64,000 nt of DNA from Eurosta solidaginis. Lineage: Eukaryota > Arthropoda > Insecta > Diptera > Tephritidae. Shown in pieces: positions 56,848 to 64,000 of this stretch (within the stretch, counting starts at the first letter, position 1; each line of letters opens with the position of its first letter). The notes under the pieces were generated by a model. The model was not told the origin of the DNA. It searched no databases and was given only the letters and a program-made list of their open reading frames with translations. The translations under genes were made by a program, and so were the position numbers. The DNA lies in the NCBI RefSeq assembly GCF_040869045.1, contig NC_090320.1, positions 148,450,941 to 148,514,940 of the forward strand, in the 5' to 3' direction.

Positions 56848-57428
56848 TGTACGGCTTCGCTTACTGAGCCAAAAATAACTCACCCGTGGTGACTTGGGAT
56901 TAAATCCCATGGTATCGCTGTCTAGATGCCGATTTTCTTAAATTAAAAACTCTACGAGTCGGTTTTTCAATAAATACTTTATTTATTTACTTTATAAATA
57001 ACCCGAAGTAAGCAAATTGTAGTTTTTATTAAAAATTGCCTCCGAGCACTTAGTTGCACAAAATTATAATGATGGCGGTGAAACATGAAAATGCCGAGCC
57101 ATCATAGCCAATCGTCATTTTCATGTTTCACCCCACATATATCGCATTCACTCTTACATACTATATTACAATGGCCCATGACGTATTATGCTGTATTTTA
57201 TTCTTTCTGTTTTAATATTCACAATTAAATACGTCATTGTGAGCAACACTATTGCGATGTTAGCAGATAGTTTATGAAAAGGTAATTTGGGGGATTTTAT
57301 CCTCACATCACCCTTTTTTGGGAAAAGAAGAATTGACAAAGTGATCAATTTTGTCACATTCTTCTTTGGCCATAAACTTATAAAAATTGTTGCGAACAAA
57401 CGAATATATATTTATATTAGGGTGTACC
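56848..57428 (-). repeat. 3' LTR of the mdg1/412-like element (581 bp)
   Basis: Plus begins TGTACGG. On minus the LTR starts GGTACACC after a purine tract, which would be TGTACACC with one base changed, and it ends GCCGTACA, giving TGTAC...GTACA ends. It contains an AATAAAG signal on minus near 56965-56990 and a 17-bp hairpin. The boundary on the right rests on the polypurine tract. Confidence 0.6.
57077..57132. repeat. Perfect 17-bp inverted repeat with 22-base loop
   Basis: GGTGAAACATGAAAATG (57077-57093) is exactly complementary to CATTTTCATGTTTCACC (57116-57132). The stem would form a stable hairpin in LTR RNA. Function unknown. Confidence 0.8.
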
Positions 57429-57441
57429 TCCCCTTTTTAAT
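57429..57441 (-). other. Polypurine tract of the mdg1/412-like element
   Basis: On minus AAAAAGGGGAG immediately precedes the 3' LTR start. Confidence 0.6.
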
Positions 57442-57658
57442 TCGTTGGTTCGGAACCATTTTTATTAATAATTGAAAAGGATTTTATACATCGAATAGTT
57501 AAATTTTAGTTACATTTTTATAGTTCATTGTAACTTAAATAAAAGGTATAAATATTAATAATATTTTAATTTGCGTCAAAATATGCTGGATGTTTTTTTT
57601 TTGTAAATATTTGTGTTTTACATATTCAATTTAAAGTTTTACATTTTGTATTACATAT

Positions 57659-58388
57659 TGTCACGAATTTGCTGCAAATCTTCTTATTTGCCCTTATTCT
57701 AGGTTCGTATCGCTAAACTGTTGAATAAATAACTCCAATATTGAATAATGGAAAAATGGCCTTTATTAAAATACTTCACAATAACACTCAAACTGTGCAA
57801 CGAATAGCTTAATAACCAAACTGAGAGCTTAAATCAAACTGACTTTCAAAATAATACTGCTATTGCTCGCTAGATATCGTCTTAGTCGTAACTGCTTGAC
57901 AATTCAAATCAAACTGAATTTCAGCGCCTCTACATCTGTCGCCTTTTATACTCTTTGATTTTAACATTTGCATCTTCTAGGCGCTTCCAGAATCTACTAG
58001 TCCATTAGCTCTCAAACATCTCAGCTGTAACTACAATTGCACATTTTTATAGTTTTTCTCATTGCATACTTATAGGAGTATCTCAGATATATGCATGTGT
58101 TTGCGCATTGACTCTCCGCTGCTCGTATACGTACATGGTACATATGTGTAGACGCAATTATTTATTCCTTTATGTAGATACATAATGATTGAATTATTGA
58201 TGTGAATGTTTGTAGTTTACAGTCTCTCGCGCACACATAGGCGTATAAGTAAATGCATCTGTGTGTGACATCTCGCGGCTGCCTTATATATGTGTAACAT
58301 GATTTGATTATTGACGTAAATATCGCTTAGCATGGCCTTAGCATCGCCTTAGTGATGGTATAACTTAGTGATGCTAATATCCGTGACA
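57659..58388 (-). mobile_element. Solo LTR (730 bp) of another Ty3/gypsy element
   Basis: Begins TGTCACGAATTT and ends ATCCGTGACA on plus (TGTCACG/CGTGACA inverted ends). Flanked by ATAT on both sides (57655-57658, 58389-58392), a 4-bp duplication, though AT-rich. On minus a TATAAAA box (57950-57944), TCAGTT initiator and AATAAA signal near 57765 are in LTR order. No polypurine tract precedes it on minus, so it is an insertion into the 3' untranslated region of the mdg1/412-like element and not that element's own LTR. Confidence 0.75.
57911..57950 (-). promoter_or_regulatory. LTR promoter of the 730-bp solo LTR
   Basis: TATAAAA on minus at 57950-57944, and TCAGTT about 35 bases downstream. 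Confidence 0.45.
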
Positions 58389-58584
58389 ATATTAAATATG
58401 TATTTTTGTGTTACGGACAATTTTATAAAAAAGTTTTTTTTTTTTAATATACAAAATTTGTGTTATTTTCTCTTTTTGCTTTTTGTTTTAACAGTTTTTG
58501 AGCCTTCGTGGCTGCTTAAATGCTAATAGGAAAATTTTGGATTTATTTTTCAATCAAATTTAAAGTGAAAGTATTGGAGTAATG

Positions 58585-58930
58585 TTAATTTACTTTACAT
58601 AGGCGGTTTTTGTGTACCACTTTTTCTTTGTTTTTAACTTCATCGAAAATAGTTACATTAGGTTCGTTAATTTTAGTTATAATAAAAGGACCTTGATAAA
58701 TATTTTCGTGCTTATGATGTGGTTCTTTTTGTAAAAGTACTTTATCTCCGATTTTTACAATTAGAGGTCGGGCCGTTTTATCGTACAGATTTTTACTTTG
58801 CAATTTATTTTTATTAATTAGATTTTGTGCCATTTTGTGCGTTTTCTGCATCCTAAACTTAACTTCTTTGGCATAGTTTTAGACATTATAGATCGGGTAA
58901 ATTTTTTCTTTTGTTAATTCATTAGGCAAA
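58585..58930 (-). pseudogene. mdg1/412-like integrase C-terminal GPY/F region
   Basis: Frame 58851-58585 reads ARPLIVKIGDKVLLQKEP, then YQGPFIITKINEPN and a basic end, the GPY/F module at the end of gypsy integrases. Upstream on minus the frame is broken to 59073 by stops. Role: DNA binding and target choice by integrase. Confidence 0.75.
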
Positions 58931-59072
58931 GTTGCCTTTTTCCCAAAAACTAACTCGTAAGGTGAAAATTGATTGTCGAAAACTGTGCTACTCGTAGTAT
59001 TGTGTAGGAAAGTAAAGCATTTTAAATAAACATCCCAATCAGAAAGTGTTTTTTAGATATGCACGTAAGTAT

Positions 59073-60645
59073 TCAGTAAAAACTCTTTTCATGATGGTAT
59101 GCAGTTGAAAAATTATGTTGAATATTTGAAGTTAATTCTTCAAATAATTCATTTTTAAATTCAGTACCTAAATCTGATTTTATGGCATTCATTGTGCCGT
59201 AAGTTAAAATGAATCCTTCAAAAATAGCTGAAGCGATTGTTTTTGCCGATTTGTCTGGCACAGCGACTGTTACCAGGTATTTAGTCATGTCGCAAATCAT
59301 GGTAAGTGCGAACTTGTTACCATATTTGGACTCAGGTAAGGGTCCTATTGTGTCAATTACTAGTATATCAAATGGTTTACAAGGAGTTGGTGTTAAAACA
59401 AGTTTTTCTTTTGTTTTAGGTTTAACCTTGTTTAAAGGACAATCTTTACAATTTTTGATATATTTCGATATATCACGAGTCATGTTCTTCCAATAAAATT
59501 TTGTTCGCAATTTTGCGTAAAGTGTTTTCATTCCGCAATGTCCACCAGAAATGGGATCATTATGGTAAATTTTCATAAGTTTTAATTTTGTATCCTCATC
59601 TGTTACTGTCTCCACTGGATCTGTTAGTATAATTTCTAATGATTTTAAAATTTTACTTCCAATATTTTTGAAATTTGTAATAGTATAAGGTTCGAACAAA
59701 ATATCGTTTTTAGGCCATTCAATTTTCTTAATTTTGCGTTTGCCGGCTTCTGATTCAAGCCTCGAAAATAATTTCTCTAAAGTCATTACTTCGTTAACAA
59801 GCTCAAAACTAAGTAACTCGAGTTTCTTATGTTTAATATGCGCAAAAATTCTTAAATTTGTTGTTTTATTATTTTTATCGTACGTAATTGCAGATCTTAT
59901 TCGTGGAACTTTTTTCGAAAAATTAAATGGAAATTTGGCGTAGACATGTAAAGTAAGTTGTTTTTCATCGTTTTTGTCTGTTTTCCTATGTAAATTTTTG
60001 TCGTTTGCCTTTTTTGTTATGGCTCTTGTCTGTACTGCCAAAATTTGTTTGTTAGCTTCTTTAATCTCATCGATTGTTATACGCGATAGTGCATCAGCAC
60101 AAACGTTTGATTTACCTTTTATATATACAATAGTAAAGTTATATTCAGATAGTTCGAGTCTTATTCTTGAAAGTTTTGAAGATGGGTCTTTCATACTGAA
60201 TAAGTATACTAGAGGTCTATGGTCTGATTTTACAATGAAATGGGTGCAATAAACGTATGGTCGAAATTGCTTGATTGCAAAGTAAATAGCTAAAAGTTCT
60301 AATTCTATAATGTGTTTTTTCTGTTCGGCTTTATTAAATGCTTTAGAAGCGAAACAAATTGGTAAATCACTACCTTGTTGTTCTTGACTCAAAATAGCGT
60401 CACATCCAGTTGTGGAAGCATCAACTGTAATAATGAATTGTTTAGTAAAATCTGGATATTGAAGTAATTTTGGTGAAAGTAGCGCTGCTTTCAAAGATAA
60501 AAATGATCTTTCGCACTCAACATCCCATACAAATTCAACTCTTTTTCTGCTTAATCGGTTCAGAGGCGCTGCCAGAGACGCAAAATTAGGAATAAACCGT
60601 CTGTAATAGTTTGCAAACGCGACAAATCGTCGTACGGCGTCTTTG
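59073..60645 (-). pseudogene. mdg1/412-like RNase H and integrase
   Basis: From 60645 the frame carries the end of the reverse transcriptase (RRFVAFANYYRRFIPNF), with a shift near 60500 into RNase H: FIITVDASTTGCDAILSQ, ELELLAIYFAI, KSDHRPLVYLF, VCADALSRI. The integrase zinc finger follows (H in GGHCGMKTLYAKL, C-x2-C in CKDCPLNK) and then the core: LVIDTIGPLPESKYGN (first Asp) and SDLGTEFKNE (second Asp). The region with the catalytic Glu is missing: the frame reaches YHHEKSFY and stops at 59073, and the next part resumes out of frame. Inactive. Confidence 0.85.
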
Positions 60646-61280
60646 TCATCTACCGAGATTGTCTAAAATATCGTCAACTCTAGCGAGTGGGAATTTATCA
60701 GCAATGAGTTTTTTGTTTACTGCGCGAAAATCTACGCACATACGATAAGCTTTTTGACCATTAGTATCCTTCTTTGGGGCTACAATCAAGGGACTATTGT
60801 AATTCGAATAACTGGGTTCAATCAAATCGTTGTCTAACAATTTCTTCACTTGGCGATTTATTTCTTCACGTTGAGAGCATGGCAATCTATAGTTTTTAAC
60901 ATATACCGGTTCGTTGTCTGTCAGTCTTAATTTTTGCTCGTAAAAGTTATTTAAAGTCATTTTGTCCGTGTCAAGAGCGAAAATGTCGGCATAATCTATG
61001 CAAAGGTCAAGTAATTTACTTGGAGCATGTTGAGGTATTTGATTTTTTAAAATCAAAGTTAGTTTTTTCGTACGTTTGTCTTCTGTTTCTGTCTTGTTAA
61101 TTGTATAAACATTGTAGTTTGAAAGTTTTTCTGTCCGAATACTTTTTCTCTTCACATACTTTATATCATCCGTGGTATTTATAATTTTAATTATTGGGTT
61201 ACTGGAATTAACAATGCACCTAGCTGTGAAAACGCCTCTTTCAATTCCTGCGAGTCCACGAAAAGTGGTTCGGTGAATCT
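60646..61280 (-). pseudogene. mdg1/412-like reverse transcriptase, N-terminal half
   Basis: YVKNYRLPCSQREEINRQVK, SPLIVAPKKDTNG, YRMCVDFRAVNKKLIADKFP and VDDILDNLGR are the fingers and first palm motifs. The frame stops right after LGR and the sequence continues with the region after the palm. The catalytic YxDD motif and about 130 residues are deleted at about 60650. Confidence 0.85.
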
Positions 61281-61429
61281 CCTAAATCAAAAAGTCTGAA
61301 TATTTCGCATCTTGGAGGAATGATACAACTGTCGCCTTCTGTTATGTGTAGGATTGGTATCGCGACTTTTTCATTATCTACCCAAAAGGAAATACTATTT
61401 CTTTCATAATTAATAATGCATTTGTTAAT

Positions 61430-61720
61430 TTTCAGAAAATCTTTACCCAGTATGCCATCGGATGGAATATTAAAGTCTTCATTTACTACATGTAAAGTAT
61501 GTTTAATAGAAAAGTTAGAAAAATTTAAATTTACGGTAATTTACCTAAAGTCGAAACTGAATTTGAAGTGACACCGGTAATGTTAATAATGCCGTTTGCA
61601 TTTAATGAAATATTACTGTCTAAACATGATATCTTTATTAAAGAAATGCCCGCTTGAGTGTCTACTAGGAAAGAACAAAATTTTTGTGACTCGTTAAGTT
61701 GTAATTCTATGAAATCAGAG
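61430..61720 (-). pseudogene. mdg1/412-like protease region
   Basis: On minus FCSFLVDTQAGISLIKI gives an aspartic-protease-like motif with DTQA where DTGA is usual. The continuing NITGVTSNSVSTLGKL fits the flap region. A frame change follows near 61540. If a real variant of this clade, the Gln may be normal; otherwise it is a mutation. Confidence 0.55.
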
Positions 61721-61766
61721 TAATTTAAATTTAAACAATAGATGGCTATTGGTGAGGGAAGTTCAC

Positions 61767-62133
61767 TTACTCGCTTAATTCGTCCTCCCTCAGTGTTCGC
61801 TCCTGAGGGGCACTGGCGTTTAAAGCGCGAACGTTTGCGTTTCTACCTCTACCGTTGGATGATCTAGAATTGTTGCCCTTTATTGTTACTGCTGTTTGTA
61901 TTTGAATTCGAATTGGGGCGTATATTATTATTGTTGTTATATTGGTATCTATTTCTGTTATCATAGCGATATCTCTGATTATTGTTACCGTTATAGTTAC
62001 TATTATATGAAAATGAACTATTATTTCTATAACCAGTATAGCCGCGGTTTGGGTAAAAACCTCGATAACTACCACGTGGATTTCTGAATGTACTGTTAGG
62101 ACGTGATCGAAAAGCTAGAACCTGACGTTCAGT
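61767..62133 (-). pseudogene. mdg1/412-like gag C-terminus
   Basis: The correct minus frame reads RNPRGSYRGFYPNRGYTGYR, then an Asn/Tyr/Arg-rich low-complexity stretch without CCHC knuckles, a stop, and in another frame SSNGRGRNANVRALNAS to EDELSE. Such Arg/Asn-rich tails replace zinc knuckles in mdg1/412 gag. A stop separates it from the main gag at 62134. Confidence 0.6.
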
Positions 62134-63018
62134 TTATTCGTTGTTTTCTTCTACAATTAATTTTGCTACTACGTCTTTCGGATCAGTAAATGCCGTTGAG
62201 GCTAAAATGGTTTTTACTAAGTTTGATTTTGCATTTAAACGACACACGTTAACAGTTTGTTCGACTGCCATTTCATGAGCTTTTGCTTGAGTGATCCCTT
62301 CAATAATAAGAGACCGCTCAAGTGAGTCAGCTAAATCTTCAACTTTTTTGGCAAAATCTGTATAATTCTTACCGTTAACATGCAACGCTGCAATTCTCCC
62401 TGCTACAACTTTCGAGTTGTCTGGTTTGATCCTATTTCGTAGAGCTGTTTTAATTTCATTGACTGAAGTTACTTGTGTTGGTATTGCTTCACGGGCTTTA
62501 CCCTCTAATTTTGAGTTTAAGAACGCTATAAAAGTATCATTTAAATCTGCAGTAGCGAATTGTTCCAATAATGCAATTTTGTCTATAAACGAATCAAGTG
62601 CTAGAGGATCACCACTGTAGTTTTCTCTAATAGAATTAGCACATGTGTTAATGAAAATTCTCTTTTCCTCAGGTGTTGCCATGATTTGATCGTTAAGATC
62701 TGGAGCTGAATTAGCAGAAGGTGAGGCCACGTTTGTACTATTTGGATCGTTAAGATCTGATTTTAAAGTAAAAGAAGTTGAAGTTAGTTTTGCACTATTT
62801 GAATCGTTAAGATTTGAAACTAAATTAGAAGTTAGATTTTCACTGGAAGAATCTTCGAAGCCTGGAAAATCTGCTGACAACGATAATTTATTTTCCTGTT
62901 TGTTGACTTTTCCGGTCGAAGATGAAGTCAAACTTTCGTAGCTTGAGGCTGATTTATCGGAATCGGATTCTGAATCTGAAGTTTTTTGCACTTGCTTACT
63001 ACTTCTAAGGTTGTACAT
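62134..63018 (-). CDS. mdg1/412-like gag, main part (294 residues)
   Basis: Starts MYNLRSSKQVQKTSDSESDS at 63018, with a Ser/Asp-rich N-terminus. Three imperfect repeats around SDLNDPNS/NLNDSNS follow at residues about 65-110. The core NYSGDPLALDSFIDKIALLE, LEGKAREAIP, NYTDFAKKVEDLADSLERSL and AHEMAVEQTVNVCRLNA is the gag capsid region of mdg1/412 elements. It stops at 62134, before the Arg/Asn-rich tail. Gag would form the particle. The frame is intact up to the stop, but the rest of the element is dead. Confidence 0.8.
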   Translation of the reverse strand: MYNLRSSKQVQKTSDSESDSDKSASSYESLTSSSTGKVNKQENKLSLSADFPGFEDSSSENLTSNLVSNLNDSNSAKLTSTSFTLKSDLNDPNSTNVASPSANSAPDLNDQIMATPEEKRIFINTCANSIRENYSGDPLALDSFIDKIALLEQFATADLNDTFIAFLNSKLEGKAREAIPTQVTSVNEIKTALRNRIKPDNSKVVAGRIAALHVNGKNYTDFAKKVEDLADSLERSLIIEGITQAKAHEMAVEQTVNVCRLNAKSNLVKTILASTAFTDPKDVVAKLIVEENNE

Positions 63019-63260
63019 ATGAAATTAATGAAGCACTTGTTTGAATGTTGAATTTATATTTGAAGATGAATTGTTGAGTAAGAGAGAAGAAAAAAATGTT
63101 ATAAAAGGGAACTGATTTGCAGGTGAATAGTCACTTAAGGAGTATTTAACTATTTATTGGAAGAATTAATTAAAACTGCAGTAAACTTGTATGAGAAATC
63201 TATAAAAGTAATTGATTTTAAACTGGCTCAAAAGTATGTGTTGGTAAAATTCTCAAAATG
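63019..63260 (-). other. Leader of the mdg1/412-like element, proximal part
   Basis: AT-rich, no gene seen. A TATAAAAG at 63101-63108 on plus is likely chance. Confidence 0.45.
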
Positions 63261-63445
63261 TATTCACGGACGCACCGCTTTATTCAAAAAAATCTCAATT
63301 TGGTTTTTCACGGAACCACCGCATGTATTAAAAATTGAATTGGTTTTTCACGGAACCACCGCATGTAACAAAAAGTTAATTAGTTTTTAACGGAACCACC
63401 GCATAAAAAAAAGATTAATTGGTTTTTTCGAAAACCACCGTAATA
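63261..63445 (-). repeat. Five-copy tandem array, unit about 40 bp, in the leader
   Basis: The core CACGGAACCACCGCATG occurs with changes at 63265, 63309, 63349, 63389 and 63429 (spacings 44, 40, 40, 40). On minus the core reads ATGCGGTGGTTCCGTG followed by AAAAACCAAT. The outer copies are more degenerate. It lies upstream of gag in the minus-strand element, the position of the Su(Hw) array in the gypsy element of Drosophila. Confidence 0.8.
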
Positions 63446-63838
63446 CCAAAATCAAAAATTTATATGAAATGCGAAATTAATTTTTCCTTTAATTTTTGAA
63501 GATTTAAATTTGTAATTGTAATGCGAAAGCAATGAATGTTATAAAGTTTTAATGATTTAATATACATACATATATGCGTAAGAAAAAAACGTAAGCAAAA
63601 AAAAATTTTGAATACATACATATATATATATATATACTTAATTGTCGCTGCTGCTATAAGATGGTTGCCGGTGATGTCATCAATATTACTGCTGCCGATG
63701 TTGTTGCTTTACGTGTAAAAGTTGGTGGTGGTGGAAAATTACGTGTGTGTATGTATATGTTTTTGGGTGCCGTTATGCGTGGCGTGGTGCGAGTGCCGTT
63801 ATGTACAGGCCCGTTGGTTTTGCAGAATTTATTAAATT
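63446..63838. other. AT-rich leader with TA microsatellite and a GTT/GGTGG-rich stretch
   Basis: A (TA)n run near 63618-63638 and a small plus ORF (63661-63846) of low complexity. Nothing recognisable. Confidence 0.45.
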
Positions 63839-64000
63839 TTGAGTAATTTTGTTGAATTTTTATTTAAGAAAATATGTCGTAATTTGTTAAATTTTAATTA
63901 GAGAGAAATATGTCGTAATTTGTTAAATTTTAATTTAGAAAGTTGTGTTGTAAGTTTGTTGAATTTTAATGTAGGAAATTATATCGTAGTTTAATAGAAT
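63839..64000. repeat. AT-rich tandem repeat running off the window
   Basis: Units of about 45-50 bases with TGTCGTAATTTGTTAAATTT, repeated three to four times with variation from about 63840 to the end. It may be part of the leader or 5' LTR of the mdg1/412-like element. Confidence 0.65.

Larger units (their letters stand above)
56848..64000 (-). mobile_element. mdg1/412-like Ty3/gypsy element, minus strand, 5' end beyond the window
   Basis: On minus, from the window edge: leader with tandem arrays, gag (63018-61767), protease, reverse transcriptase (partly deleted), RNase H and integrase (to 58585), 3' untranslated region holding a solo LTR, polypurine tract (57441-57429) and 3' LTR (57428-56848). 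Gag and integrase wording fit mdg1/412. It interrupts a LINE ORF1 at 56847. The target duplication cannot be seen because the other end is outside. Inactive through deletion of the reverse-transcriptase core and the integrase Glu region. Confidence 0.8.

Noticed and set aside
57659..58388. 3' LTR of the mdg1/412-like element
   Set aside because: No polypurine tract precedes it, it has its own ATAT flanks, and a better LTR with a polypurine tract lies at 56848-57428.
63661..63846. 61-codon ORF near the right end
   Set aside because: Low complexity Val/Gly-rich, in the leader of a minus-strand element, no family.
1..64000. CRISPR arrays, tRNA, rRNA or bacterial-type operons
   Set aside because: No regular direct repeats with unique spacers, no cloverleaf or rRNA sequence noticed. 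The content is eukaryotic mobile DNA.

Overview
This window looks like repeat-filled chromatin from a higher dipteran, most probably a tephritid fruit fly. It is AT-rich and densely nested with retrotransposons. It carries a hobo-type hAT element, mdg1/412-like, Osvaldo/Ulysses-like and BEL/Pao elements, and a long non-coding dispersed repeat that I recognise from tephritid genomes (the species assignment is from memory, not from a search). I found no host gene, tRNA, rRNA or CRISPR array. Nearly every coding region is a broken piece of a mobile element.

Layout. 1-9.4 kb: a BEL/Pao element (+) broken by a 2.96-kb solo LTR (890-3846, minus strand, target duplication CGCC) and by a nearly full-length Jockey-type non-LTR element, E1 (4695-9032, minus, target duplication AAAGACA). 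9.4-10.8 kb: a degenerate minisatellite. 10.8-12.9 kb: a non-LTR fragment ending in four CCTAA units, then an errantivirus-like Ty3/gypsy pol. 13.2-17.0 kb: a complete but dead hAT transposon (13177-17025) with an exact 8-bp target duplication. 17.8-22.2 kb: a gypsy pol fragment joined to a second copy of the Jockey-type element, E2, whose 3' end is fused to the tail of repeat T. 22.4-24.0 kb: repeat Q copy 1. 25.6-31.5 kb: an Osvaldo/Ulysses-like gypsy element on minus. 31.7-33.5 kb: repeat T. 33.7-55.4 kb: repeat Q copy 2, split by a 20,054-bp Osvaldo-like LTR element (33942-53995, target duplication AATC). Copy 1 of Q preserves the unoccupied target site at 22549-22552.

The 20-kb element has lost its integrase region. 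In its place is a 14.2-kb block (38393-52562) made of alternating, near-identical inverted copies of another long-LTR gypsy element, including a palindrome with arms of about 2.1 kb around an LTR end and primer-binding site. 55.4-56.8 kb: ORF1 of another non-LTR element, interrupted by an mdg1/412-like gypsy element (56848 to beyond 64000, minus). That element contains a 730-bp solo LTR (57659-58388) and has a 40-bp tandem array in its 5' leader.

The points most worth following are: the two Jockey-type copies, which encode a 2A-like motif followed by PHD-like fingers ahead of the endonuclease; the palindromic 14-kb block; the empty and filled target-site pair; the leader array of the mdg1-like element; and a 75-codon ORF kept intact in both copies of repeat Q.
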